From: Pseudaminobacter sp047739745
GTDB taxonomy: Bacteria; Pseudomonadota; Alphaproteobacteria; Rhizobiales; Rhizobiaceae
Assembly (NCBI RefSeq): GCF_047739745.1
Contig: NZ_JBLLVA010000002.1
Coordinates: 385,374 to 449,373 of the forward strand
Length of the DNA: 64,000 bases
Direction of reading: 5' to 3'
Position numbers and translations under genes: made by a program. Each line of letters begins with the position of its first letter. Position 1 is the stretch's first letter. The notes beneath the pieces are model-generated. The model worked only from the letters and a program-made list of their open reading frames with translations, ran no database searches and was not told the origin of the DNA. Below are positions 49,078 through 57,561 of the stretch, one piece after another.

Positions 49078-49513
49078 CCTCTTTCGCGCGCTTGCGAAGG
49101 CCGCTCTTCCGCCGGACGCCTTCAATGAGGAGTTCGAGGTAATCGTGCGGGAACCGAACTGACTTGCAGGAAAACGGATTGCCCTTCGTGCCGCGCGGTT
49201 TCAGTTCGTCGAACGCCTTTCCTAGATGAAGGATGTTCAGGTCCCCGGATGCCGCCTTGACGGCGATTTCCGTCGCGCGGATCAGGAACACGAGGAAGCT
49301 AAGCTGCCCGTGCCCCCAGCAGCTAAGGGAATATCCGTTCCTGTAGGAATTGCCGGGCCTCACCCAGCGGCCTTCCGGCCTCAGGTGGCAAGGCGCCGGC
49401 TCCCTGCCACGGAACGGAACGTTTGCACGGATGACGTCGAACGAGCCACGGCCCGGGTCGGCGATGGCAAGCAATCCATTCGAAAGTCGTTGGCCCTGCG
49501 ATAGAAGGTTCAT
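49067..49513 (-). CDS. Hypothetical protein upstream of tniQ
   Basis: A 148-residue frame whose stop lies 11 bases inside the tniQ start, so the two look coupled. Sequence such as GHGQLSFLVFLIRATEIAVK and FDELKPRGTKGN has protein-like composition, but I recognise no family. It does not resemble TniB (no P-loop) or TniA. It may itself be partial. Confidence 0.4.
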   Translation of the reverse strand: MNLLSQGQRLSNGLLAIADPGRGSFDVIRANVPFRGREPAPCHLRPEGRWVRPGNSYRNGYSLSCWGHGQLSFLVFLIRATEIAVKAASGDLNILHLGKAFDELKPRGTKGNPFSCKSVRFPHDYLELLIEGVRRKSGLRKRAKEDAA

Positions 49514-50501
49514 CAGGGTTCTCCCGAAATCCGGGCGCAGACGGTCCTCGGCTGCCGAACGGATTCGGCAGACGCACGTGTGTCCCGGATCGCGCTCCTG
49601 CGAGCGGCGTTAAGGCTTTCAAGTTGACTCGGTGAATGGCGACCCGACGCGGAACCGCGTTAGGTCAGGCGGATATTCGCCTGTCTATGGATATGACGAG
49701 ACGCATGACGTCCTCGCTCCACGGATGCGGGAAGGCCCCGCGATTGTCAGTCAGAATGGAACGGAACAGGAACATCAGTTTCCCTCCAGATGCAAGCGAT
49801 TTCGGGTTGGAAATGCGCGGCTTCACCCGCAATGGGTCGCAAGCGTGCGGTGGCGCCGGTGATTTATTAAGCTTCTCCTTCTATTCCTTGTTTTCGCCCG
49901 TCCGTTTTCCTTGCTGGAATTGGTCTTCTTACAATGAGTCCGGACGTGGCCGGGAGGATCGCCTCGTGAGTTCTCCCCCTTCCGCTGCGCCTGTCCGTTA
50001 TCTGACGTCTGCGACCGCGTCCTGGCTTCGATGCGACGTCGCCTCATTTCCGACATCAGATCAAGTCCCGCCAAGCGCTCAGGAAATTCCGCCAACCGTA
50101 TGCTTTCGTGAACGATTCGTGTTCGGACGACTGCGTTCTGCCGGGGTCTGGAATCCATGAGACCCGTAGCCTCACAGCCTCACAGCCTCATAGCCGTCGG
50201 AGCCCCGACGCCGCATGAAAGCATCTTTCGGATTGGGCGAGGGGCTTCTTCCGAACCCCCGAGCGGGAGCGGCGGCAAGCGGGCTCGCCTCTGCGGCCTG
50301 GAATCCTGCGAGAAACCGTTAACCATAATCGAAATCTTTGTCGCGCAGGACATCGCGCCCGGTGCTGCTACGTCAACCGCGCGCTTGTCCGGCTACTCTC
50401 TGCGGCGATTTCACGACGTGCGCCGCGTACTTGCAGACGCCAGAATGAATTCCTGGCCACCAGGCACATCAACCGATGTTAGATGGCCCGAAAGGCAGCC
50501 T
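49514..50501. other. About 1 kb with no supported gene
   Basis: Several open frames on both strands overlap each other here and none has recognisable motifs; the longest minus-strand frame (49823-50158) is Arg-rich and low in hydrophobics. A short tandem repeat of CCTCACAG lies at about 50167-50190. The stretch separates tniQ from chrA and may be degraded sequence. Confidence 0.5.
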
Positions 50502-51751
50502 CTACCCGAATAGCACCCACCCCAGCATGCCCGCGGAGAGTATCGCCAAAACCACGTTCAGCTTCGATTTCCAGAGGCAAAGAACGGCAAGCGCCAGCAC
50601 GAAGACGAGCATGCCCGACGGCAGCGACGGCAACCGCCGGACGAGCGTGACTGCCAGTTCCAGCGCCGTCGTGGCGATCAGGCCGACCACCCCGGCGGCT
50701 ACGCCTTCGAGGAAGCCGTGCAGGGTCCTGTTCTCGACGACCTGCTCAAGGCGCTCGTGGAACAGCAGCGAGAAACCGAAGGCGGGCAGGAAAATGCCGA
50801 CTGTCATCGCGACCGCGCCAAGCGGACCGCCGCCGAAGTAACCGACGAATGTCGAGAAGATTATGAGCGGGGCCGGAAGGATTCCCGAGAGCGCGAGCCC
50901 GTCGAGGAACTGGGCTTCGGTCATCCACCCGTTGCCCACCGCGTCGTCGCGCAGGAACGGGATGACCGTGTAAGCGCCTCCGAAGGTCAGCAGGCCCGCC
51001 TTGAGGCCTGAGAGGAAGAGCCCGAACAATGAGGGCTGGCCTGCCATCCCGTCCGCCGATGACGCGAGGCCAGGCGAGAGGGGCTGCATGATCCCCTCGG
51101 GGCCGACGGCATAGGCAAGGATGGCCGCTACGATCAGCGCCGCAGCCGCCATCGCGCGTTGTCCCCGCCTCGCCAGCACATAGCAGAGGCCAGCCGCCGG
51201 AAGCGTGATCCAGAAGCTCGTGCCCAACAGCGCCGCCAGCCCGCTCGCGACCCGATCCCCCATAGCCATCTGTCGAGCAGGACGTGTTCGCCGATGCGGT
51301 GGACCGCGCGCACGATCAGGGCGATGACCGCTACCTGAACGCCGAGGAAGATCGGCCCCAGCGCGGACTGTGTGATGTCGATCGTGAAGTAGAGCCAGGA
51401 CAGGGCGAACATCAGCACGAAGCCGGGCAGCATGAAGCCGAGGCCGGCGAGAAGGCCTCCGAACCGCTTCCCGGCGAGCATGCCGATATGCACGCAGAGC
51501 TCATGCGCCTCCGGCCCGGGAAGAATCTGGTAGACGGCCAGCAGGCGGTTGAAGCGGCCGCTGGACAGCCAGCGCTCCTCGTCGACCAATTCGCGGCGGA
51601 CCATGGCGATCTGCGCGACGGGACCGCCCCAGGCGAGCAGGCCGAAGCGCAGGAAGCGGACGAATATCTGGCCCGGCGACTGCACGGGCGGGGACAGGTC
51701 GGCCGCGCCGAGGGGATCAGTGGAAGCTTGAACGGAAGGGCGCGCGCTCAT
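50502..51751 (-). pseudogene. chrA: Chromate transporter ChrA, one frameshift
   Basis: ChrA exports chromate. The N-terminal half (FLRFGLLAWGGPVAQIAM, LPGPEAHELCVHIG) and C-terminal half (FLSGLKAGLLTFGGAYTVIP, LALSGILPAPLIIFSTFVGY) of the two-repeat protein are both present, together about 415 residues. The frame changes by one base near 51257-51261 within a run of five C. Upstream part ends ...LLDRWLW and the rest resumes at MGDRVASG. The start overlaps the ChrB-like gene (ATGA). One base restores a full gene. Confidence 0.88.
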
Positions 51752-52572
51752 CTCGTGCCTCCCGCCTTCGCCGAGGGCCAGTTGTGCGTCTCGCCCGTCG
51801 CATCGCGCGCCCAGCGATAGAAGGCATCGTAGAGCGTCAGCCCGGCTTCAAGCTGCTCAAGGTCGTCCGAGAACATCCTCGAGAGCCCAAGCGACGCCGC
51901 GAGCAGCCCCGCCGCCTCTGGTTCAAGGTCGAGACGCGCGGTGTCGGCGCCCCTGACGATCTTCGTAAGCCGCATCAGCGGCTCGGTGGCGAGGCCGAAC
52001 TCCTCGACCATCACGTCGAAGGTGCAGAGCTCTCCACGGTGGCTCCAGAACACGTTCTCCACGTCGAAGGGAACGGCGTTGAACCTGTCGGCCACCTCCT
52101 CCACCTCCTGCGGCGCGACGAACAGGAAGACCGCCAGCGGATCGACGAAGCGGCGGATGAGCCAGGGGCAGGCGATGCGATCGATCTTGGGGCGCGCCCG
52201 TGTCACCCAGACAGAGCGCCCTTGCCCGTCGCGGGCCGGGATACGTTCCTCGGGCACTGTGGGCAGACCCGCGGCGGTCCAGGCATCGAAGCCGCCTTCC
52301 AGCGCTTCTGCTGCGATACCCTCATGGCGCAGCCACGCTGCCACGCCCTCGCTGAGCTTCCTGCCTTGCCGGCAGATGACGACCGCCTGACGTGTGGCGA
52401 GGTTTACGGCCCACTCTGGAGCCGATGAATGGGACCTTCGGACCGACCCGGGAACGAGCCGCGGGGTGGCGGCGAAGTCTTCGTCCGTCCGCACGTCGAC
52501 CAGCGTTGCGCAGCCGGGGGTTCCGTATAATCGGGAAAGCTTGTCGACCGATATGGTCGTGGGAGATGGCAT
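51748..52572 (-). CDS. Rhodanese-ChrB fusion, chromate resistance protein
   Basis: A 274-residue protein. The N-terminal 110 residues are a rhodanese domain with its catalytic Cys in VICRQGRKLSEG. The C-terminal 150 residues are the ChrB C-terminal domain (RPKIDRIACPWLIRRFVDP, ENVFWSHRGELCTFDVMVEEF). Such fusions accompany chrA. It may regulate or assist chromate efflux or reduce chromium species; the role is inferred. ATG at 52572 chosen. Intact and coupled to chrA. Confidence 0.87.
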   Translation of the reverse strand: MPSPTTISVDKLSRLYGTPGCATLVDVRTDEDFAATPRLVPGSVRRSHSSAPEWAVNLATRQAVVICRQGRKLSEGVAAWLRHEGIAAEALEGGFDAWTAAGLPTVPEERIPARDGQGRSVWVTRARPKIDRIACPWLIRRFVDPLAVFLFVAPQEVEEVADRFNAVPFDVENVFWSHRGELCTFDVMVEEFGLATEPLMRLTKIVRGADTARLDLEPEAAGLLAASLGLSRMFSDDLEQLEAGLTLYDAFYRWARDATGETHNWPSAKAGGTR

Positions 52573-52694
52573 GGCGCGTCCTCCGTTGCCGGGTTCATCA
52601 GGACGCGATTCTTTGGCCGTAGCCTCATGGGGAGACCGCAATCCCCATGCGAGATTCATCGCGCCGATGCAGGCACGCTGTCAAGCGGTTGCGT

Positions 52695-53390
52695 TCAAGC
52701 AGCCAGCGCGTTGAGGGCGACTGTGGCGAGAACCAGCCCGGCCCCGATCTGTATCGCCCGCGTAACGCGGTCGACGAGCTTCGGCCGGGACGACAGGAGC
52801 CGCAGCAACTGCTGTCTGAACAGGATCGCCGCCAGCGCGACCGTGGCTGGCACCAGGCCACACCCGCCATCATGACGGCGGCGAAAGCCACGCCAGCTTC
52901 AGGCACGGCCCGCGAGATCGCGAAGGTCATGACGAAAAGGGTGAGCGGACAGGGGATGAGTCCGGCAGCCGTGTGCGTGACCCGCTCCACGGAAACCCTG
53001 CCACAGCATCCAGAGACCGATCACGCCGAGCAGTCCGCGGCTGATTTCCTCCAGCAGCGGTGCACGGCCGACGCTGCCCAGCGCGACTGAGACGAGCGGC
53101 AGCGACAGCAGCGCGATCAGGACCGACATGCCGACATGGAAGAAAGAGATGATCAGCGAGACCGCCAGCCCGCGCGGAACGCTCGCGGTCGATCCCGTCA
53201 GGTAAGTCGCGAGCACCGCCTTGCTGTGGCCGGGCGTAAGGGCGTGTACAGCGCCGAACAGGATGCCCATCGGCAGGTAGGCCACCAGCAGCGACCAGTT
53301 CCCCGTCTCCGCGAACTCCCGGATGCGGTCGGCGAAGGCAAGGTAGATTTCGCGCTGGATCGCGACGAGGTCCTGGAACAGCCATATCAT
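52695..53390 (-). pseudogene. NicO/RcnA-type nickel-cobalt exporter, frameshifted
   Basis: The first frame reads LPMGILFGAVHALTPGHSKA, VLATYLTGS and LGVIGLWMLWQGF, the NicO core with its HxxxPxH-like motif. The second frame resumes AAGLIPCPLTLFVMTFAISR, and a third gives LFRQQLLRLLSSRPKLVDRV to the stop at 52695. The changes fall near 52965 and 52860. The His-rich loop normally between the first two parts is almost gone, so at least one change is a deletion. ATG at 53390 overlaps the YqaA stop. Confidence 0.75.
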
Positions 53391-53824
53391 GTTGCCAGCC
53401 CCGCCGTCGCCGCGGCGAGCACGACGTACCGTCCGGTCTTCGCGATCGCCACGAGCGCAAGGAAGCTCCAGAACGGCTCCCGAAGGACACCTGCCGCGAC
53501 GGTGAGCGCGTCGCCGCCTAGAGGCGCCCACGACAGCAGCAGGCTCCAGCGGCCCCACTTGCGGTACCAGGCCGATGCCCGATCCAGCGACGCGGGAGAA
53601 ACAGGGAACCAGCGCCGATCCTTGAAGCGCTCGACGCCGCGTCCGAGAGCCCAGTTGACGACGGCTCCAAGCGTGTTGCCGACGCTGGCTACGACAACGA
53701 GCAGGACGACGGGATAGCCCGCCAGTTGGAGGCCAACCATAGCCGCTTCGGACTGCGCCGGGAGAATGGTCGCGGCGACAAAGGCAATGGCGAACAGGCC
53801 TGTCAACGCGAGAAGAACATCCAC
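53387..53824 (-). CDS. YqaA/DedA-family small membrane protein
   Basis: A 145-residue protein of the SNARE-associated/DedA superfamily, short YqaA type: LPAQSEAAMVGLQLAGYP, SVGNTLGAVVNWALGRG and WGRWSLLLSWAPLGGDALT. Four hydrophobic helices. YqaA genes often sit beside nickel-cobalt NicO genes, as here where the next start overlaps this stop. Intact. Confidence 0.82.
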   Translation of the reverse strand: MDVLLALTGLFAIAFVAATILPAQSEAAMVGLQLAGYPVVLLVVVASVGNTLGAVVNWALGRGVERFKDRRWFPVSPASLDRASAWYRKWGRWSLLLSWAPLGGDALTVAAGVLREPFWSFLALVAIAKTGRYVVLAAATAGLAT

Positions 53825-53830
53825 CCCGTG

Positions 53831-54586
53831 TCAGCCCTTCATCGGCCAGGCGGTGTGGAGATCGTCGATCACGAAGGCATGCGAGTGGCTGCGGTGTCCC
53901 GGTCCAGCGAGATGTGGATGGTCCGCAGACAGGTCGTCGTGGCTGTGTTCGACAGCCTCCGGATCTTCCGCAGGCCAGACCGTCAGCGCGATGCCGATTG
54001 CGGCAGCCGCCACTGCGGCAAGGACTGCCGCCGTCGCCGGGAGGCCGAGCGTTGCGCCCGCCCATCCCGCGAGCGGGTAGGCGATCAGCCAGCAGGCATG
54101 CGACAGGGCGAACTGGGCGGCGAACAGGGCCGGACGATCTTCCGGGTTGGCCGAACGCCGCAGCAGGCGGCCGGACGGGGTCTGGGCCATGGAATAGCCG
54201 AGGCCGAGCACGAACCAGAGCGGCAGCAGCCATTGATAGGAGGGCAAGGCGGCTGCGGCCAGTGTCCCGGCGGCCAGCAGCCCAGCGCCTCCGAGCATGG
54301 CCGTGCGGTCGGGGACGGTTTCGAGAAGGCGCGGGAGCGCGAGCGCCGCCAGCATGGAGCCGCCGCCGAAGGCCGCGAGAGCGATGGCCATCGCCTGTTG
54401 GTCGAGGCCGAAAGCGGACTGCACGTAGACAACGGTGTTGACGATCACGAGTGCGCCCGCCGACGCGACGGCGAGGCTCATGGCGAGCAGGCCTCGCAGG
54501 CGAGGCGTGGCGAGATAGATGCGGATGCCGCACGTGGTGCGGTCATAGATGCCGCGCGGCTTCGCGGGCTTCGGGCTGGGGAGCAC
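53831..54586 (-). pseudogene. MFS transporter, C-terminal half only
   Basis: Six to seven helices and the phrases LVIVNTVVYVQSAFGLDQQA and GLGYSMAQTPSGRLLRRSAN are the second half of an MFS pump. A His-rich end (HSHDDLSADHPHLAGPGHRS) suggests a metal link. The N-terminal half is missing: immediately upstream the sequence becomes the start of a CsoR/RcnR gene, so a deletion joined the two near 54590. Confidence 0.65.
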
Positions 54587-54701
54587 TATCGAGGCACGGT
54601 TTCCCGCCCTCGATCATGGCGACGACGCTGCGCAGGTGTCCCTCGGCACGCTTCAGGCGTTTTATGATGTCGGCATGAGGGGCATGGCGGTGATCGGTCA
54701 T
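54543..54701 (-). pseudogene. CsoR/RcnR-family metal sensor, N-terminal fragment
   Basis: A 52-residue frame starts MTDHRHAPHADIIKRLKRAE then GHLRSVVAMIEGGKPCLD, the opening helices of the DUF156 repressors (RcnR/CsoR/FrmR) with the metal-binding Cys at position 36. After that it runs into unrelated frame from the truncated MFS gene. Missing the later His/Cys ligands, it cannot form a normal sensor. GGAGGATAGGAAG precedes the ATG. Confidence 0.65.
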
Positions 54702-54882
54702 GGCGCTTCCTATCCTCCCCCATAGGACACGTCAACGAAGATTGGCCGATGCCGTACGATCATCGTCTCGACAACAACGCCCGGCGAGCTTCGGGAGGGC
54801 GGGCAGGCTCTTGATCGGTGACCCGCGAAGTCGCTCGCATCCTGTTGACTGCTGTCATGGCAGTGTCATATGTGGCCCGTAT

Positions 54883-54899
54883 ATCCATCATATCTGGAT
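54883..54899. promoter_or_regulatory. Inverted repeat upstream of first arsR
   Basis: ATCCA and TGGAT arms, 7-base spacer, 10 bases before the arsR ATG. A plausible autoregulatory ArsR operator. Confidence 0.4.
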
Positions 54900-54909
54900 T
54901 TGCGGATAC

Positions 54910-55242
54910 ATGGACAAGAAGATTGCATTGGCCGCGCTGGCGGCGCTCGGACAGGAAACGCGCCTCGACATCTTCCGGCTTCTCTTGAAGGCAGGGACGG
55001 AGGGCGTGCCTTCCGGCGAAGTCGCTTCCAGGCTCGGCGCGGTCCAGAACACCACGTCGGCGCACCTGAAAATCCTGCATCACGCGGGCCTTGTCCGTAC
55101 CGAGCGGGACGGCCGCGTCGTTCGTTATGTCGCCGACATGACCGGGTTCCGCGACCTGCTCGCCTACCTGATGGAAGACTGCTGCAACGGCTCGCCGGAG
55201 CTGTGCCGCCCCGTCATCGATGCGGTCACCTGCGAATGTTAG
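54910..55242 (+). CDS. arsR: ArsR-family regulator (first)
   Basis: A 110-residue winged helix-turn-helix repressor: LAALGQETRLDIFRLLLKAG, then the recognition helix NTTSAHLKILHHAGLVRTER. C-terminal cysteines (EDCCNGSPELC, TCEC) may bind As(III); the classic ELCVCDL motif in helix 3 is absent. ATG at 54910. It opens the arsenic block on the plus strand, 13 bases before the arsC fragment. Confidence 0.87.
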   Translation: MDKKIALAALAALGQETRLDIFRLLLKAGTEGVPSGEVASRLGAVQNTTSAHLKILHHAGLVRTERDGRVVRYVADMTGFRDLLAYLMEDCCNGSPELCRPVIDAVTCEC

Positions 55243-55255
55243 AAGGAACCTGGGA

Positions 55256-55408
55256 ATGAGCGACGATCCATTCAACGTGCTGTTCCTGTGCACGGGCAAC
55301 TCGGCGCGGTCGATCCTTGCCGAGGCTATCCTGAACCGGGTAGGGCAGGGCCGCTTCAAGGCGTTTTCGGCAGGTTCCCAGCCCAAGGGAGAGGTGCATC
55401 CCTTTGCC
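55256..55408 (+). pseudogene. Thioredoxin-type arsenate reductase, N-terminal fragment
   Basis: Reads LFLCTGNSARSILAEAIL, the phosphatase loop CX5R of low-molecular-weight ArsC, then SAGSQPKGEVHPFA and stops matching at 55408. The remaining two thirds, with the redox Cys pair, are missing. The sequence continues directly as the C-terminal part of an Acr3 permease in another frame. Confidence 0.7.
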
Positions 55409-55851
55409 GGGCAGCGCTCGACGGATTGCTCGCCAGGCTCCAGCCCGTCTCGCTCGTCTCGCTGCTGGCGACGCTGGTCCTGCTGTTCGGCTTCCAGGGC
55501 GAGCACATCATAGCCCAGCCTCTCGTGATCGCCCTTCTCGCCGTGCCGATCCTGATCCAGGTCTACTTCAACTCCGGTCTCGCCTACCTGCTCAACCGGA
55601 TCTCGGGGGAGCGGCATTGCGTGGCGGGCCCGTCGGCGCTGATCGGCGCGTCCAACTTCTTCGAGCTTGCCGTGGCGGCCGCGATCGCCCTGTTCGGCCT
55701 GAACTCGGGCGCGGCGCTCGCCACCGTGGTCGGCGTGCTGGTCGAGGTTCCGGTGATGCTGTCGGTCGTCTGGATCGTGAACCGCAGCAAGGACTGGTAT
55801 GAGGAAGGCTCAGCCGTCGCTCCGACCGTGATCAGGAACCCTGCCGAATGA
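55408..55851 (+). pseudogene. Arsenite permease Acr3, C-terminal fragment
   Basis: Reads LLARLQPVSLVSLLATLVLL, NSGLAYLLNRISGERHCVAG, PSALIGASNFFELAVAAAIA and LVEVPVMLSVVWIVNRSK, the last four helices of an Acr3-type arsenite exporter. The first six helices are gone. Joined to the ArsC fragment near 55408 by a deletion that removed the end of one gene and the start of the other. Overlaps the next arsC (ATGA). The block therefore lacks a complete Acr3. Confidence 0.75.
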
Positions 55852-56270
55852 CGATCACCATCTACCACAACCCGGACTGCGGCACGTCCCGCAACACCCT
55901 CGCCATGATCCGCCAGTCCGGCGAAGAGCCGGAGGTGATCGAATACCTGAAGACGCCGCCGTCGCGCGAGAAGCTGATCGAGCTGATTGCCGCGATGGGC
56001 ATCAACCCGCGCGAGCTGCTGCGCGAGAAGGGCACGTCCTACGCGGAACTCGGGCTCGGCGATCCAAAGTGGACGGACGAAGAACTGATCGGCTTCATGA
56101 CCGCGCATCCGATCCTCATCAACAGGCCGATCGTCGTCACGCCGAAGGGCACGAGGCTGTGCCGTCCTTCGGAGGCGGTCCTGGACATCCTGCCAAATCC
56201 AGACATCGGACCGTTCACGAAGGACGACGGCGAGGTCGTGATCGACGCGTCGGGCAGGCGCGTGCGCTGA
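55848..56270 (+). CDS. arsC: Glutaredoxin-dependent arsenate reductase
   Basis: A 140-residue ArsC: IYHNPDCGTSRNTLAMI places the catalytic Cys at position 12, with the arginine triad later in ILINRPIVVTPKGTRLCRPSE. Reduces As(V) to As(III) using glutathione/glutaredoxin. Intact, coupled to the Acr3 remnant by a 4-base overlap. Confidence 0.94.
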   Translation: MTITIYHNPDCGTSRNTLAMIRQSGEEPEVIEYLKTPPSREKLIELIAAMGINPRELLREKGTSYAELGLGDPKWTDEELIGFMTAHPILINRPIVVTPKGTRLCRPSEAVLDILPNPDIGPFTKDDGEVVIDASGRRVR

Positions 56271-56276
56271 CGCTAT

Positions 56277-56292
56277 TTCGATTTTTCTCGAA
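56277..56292. promoter_or_regulatory. 16-bp operator upstream of arsH
   Basis: TTCGA and TCGAA arms in a 16-bp frame, matching the layout of the perfect palindrome at 57124-57139. Just after the arsC stop and before arsH; likely site for the second ArsR. Confidence 0.55.
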
Positions 56293-56385
56293 GCAGGGTT
56301 GACCTGCATGCGATGCCATCTATATTTCCAAGTAAATCGAAATTACGCTCACGTTGCATCGTGCACGAGTGCCTGGAGTTCGCCG

Positions 56386-57117
56386 ATGACTGACGCCGCA
56401 CGTCCGATGGACACCTTCCCGAACATTGACGAGGACCAGTTCCAGCCTCTCGACCCGGCCGCGCTTTTCGACGCACCGCGCGCCACGCACCCGCCACGCA
56501 TCCTGATGCTCTACGGGTCCCTACGGGAACGCTCCTATTCCAGATTTACGACGGAAGAAGCGGCGAGAATCCTGCGAAGGCTCGGTGCCGAAGTGCGCAT
56601 CTTCAATCCTTCCGGACTGCCGCTTCCGGATTCCGCGCCGGCCGATCATCCCAAGGTCAAGGAACTGCGCGAGCTGTCCCTGTGGTCGGAGGGCCAAGTC
56701 TGGTGCTCGCCGGAGCGGCACGGTGCCATGACAGGCATCATGAAGGCCCAGATCGACTGGCTGCCGCTGTCGCTCGGCGGCGTTCGCCCGACCCAGGGCC
56801 GCACGCTCGCGGTCATGCAGGTCAGCGGCGGTTCCCAGAGTTTCAACGCCGTCAACCAGCTTCGGGTTCTCGGCCGCTGGATGCGGATGTTCACGATCCC
56901 CAACCAGAGCTCCGTCGCCAAGGCGTTCAACGAGTTCGACGAGGCGGGACGGATGAAGCCGTCGTCCTATTACAACCGGATCGTGGACGTGATGGAGGAG
57001 CTGATGAAGTTCACCCTGCTGTTGCGCGATCGGACTGGCTACCTGACGGACCGCTATTCGGAGCGCGTCGAGACCGCGGAGGAGGTTTCCAGGCGGGTGA
57101 ACCAGCGGTCGCAGTGA
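56386..57117 (+). CDS. arsH: Organoarsenical NADPH-FMN oxidoreductase ArsH
   Basis: A 243-residue flavodoxin-like enzyme oxidising trivalent methyl arsenicals. Family marks: RILMLYGSLRERSYSRFTTE (FMN phosphate loop), VWCSPERHGAMTGIMKAQID and GGSQSFNAVNQLRVLGRWMR. ATG at 56386 follows TGGAG. Intact. An ArsR-like operator lies upstream. Confidence 0.94.
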   Translation: MTDAARPMDTFPNIDEDQFQPLDPAALFDAPRATHPPRILMLYGSLRERSYSRFTTEEAARILRRLGAEVRIFNPSGLPLPDSAPADHPKVKELRELSLWSEGQVWCSPERHGAMTGIMKAQIDWLPLSLGGVRPTQGRTLAVMQVSGGSQSFNAVNQLRVLGRWMRMFTIPNQSSVAKAFNEFDEAGRMKPSSYYNRIVDVMEELMKFTLLLRDRTGYLTDRYSERVETAEEVSRRVNQRSQ

Positions 57118-57123
57118 CGCTAA

Positions 57124-57139
57124 TTCGAGAGTCCTCGAA
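57124..57139. promoter_or_regulatory. 16-bp palindromic operator upstream of second arsR
   Basis: TTCGAG-AGTC-CTCGAA, perfect arms, 42 bases before the arsR ATG and right after arsH. Same 16-bp architecture as the site at 56277. Confidence 0.65.
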
Positions 57140-57181
57140 ATTCCCTTTGACGGCGACATCGCGGATATGTAGGTTAATTCC

Positions 57182-57505
57182 ATGAAACTCGAAAAAGCAG
57201 CATTGCAGCTCGAGGCCCTGGGCAATCCGACGCGGCTGCAGCTCTACCGCACGCTGGTGCGGGCTGGCGACGAGGGCCTACCCGTCGGGCGGATTCAAGA
57301 CAAGCTCGACATCCCGGCCTCCACCCTTTCGCATCACCTTAAGCGGCTCATCGACACGGGCCTCGTCTCGCAGGAGCGGCAGGCGACCACGCTGATCTGC
57401 CGTGCCCATTATCCTGCGATGCAGTCCCTGATCGGCTATCTCGCCGACGAATGCTGTGCCGACGGTTCCTGTCCGCCAGTCGCCAGGAAAGCCGAACTCA
57501 CCTGA
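57182..57505 (+). CDS. arsR: ArsR-family regulator (second)
   Basis: A 107-residue repressor: LEALGNPTRLQLYRTLVRAG and STLSHHLKRLIDTGLVSQER (recognition helix). Cys pair in DECCADGSC near the C-terminus may bind arsenite. It differs from the first ArsR and has its own palindrome upstream. Start ATG at 57182. Confidence 0.87.
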   Translation: MKLEKAALQLEALGNPTRLQLYRTLVRAGDEGLPVGRIQDKLDIPASTLSHHLKRLIDTGLVSQERQATTLICRAHYPAMQSLIGYLADECCADGSCPPVARKAELT

Positions 57506-57561
57506 TCGTTCTGTTTTTTTGCCGATTAATTCGAACATGCCAGAAGATCGAAGCTATCAAC

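Noticed and set aside
49823..50158. 111-residue Arg-rich minus-strand frame as a gene
   Set aside because: Low in hydrophobic residues, no family resemblance and no coupled neighbour; could not be supported.
50167..50190. CRISPR-like short repeats (CCTCACAG)
   Set aside because: Three contiguous 8-base units with no spacers and no cas genes in the window; simple tandem repeat.
52899..54533. 544-residue minus-strand open frame as one protein
   Set aside because: Only the part after 53390 is real (NicO). The upstream Arg/Pro-rich stretch is out of frame with the YqaA and MFS genes that occupy it.
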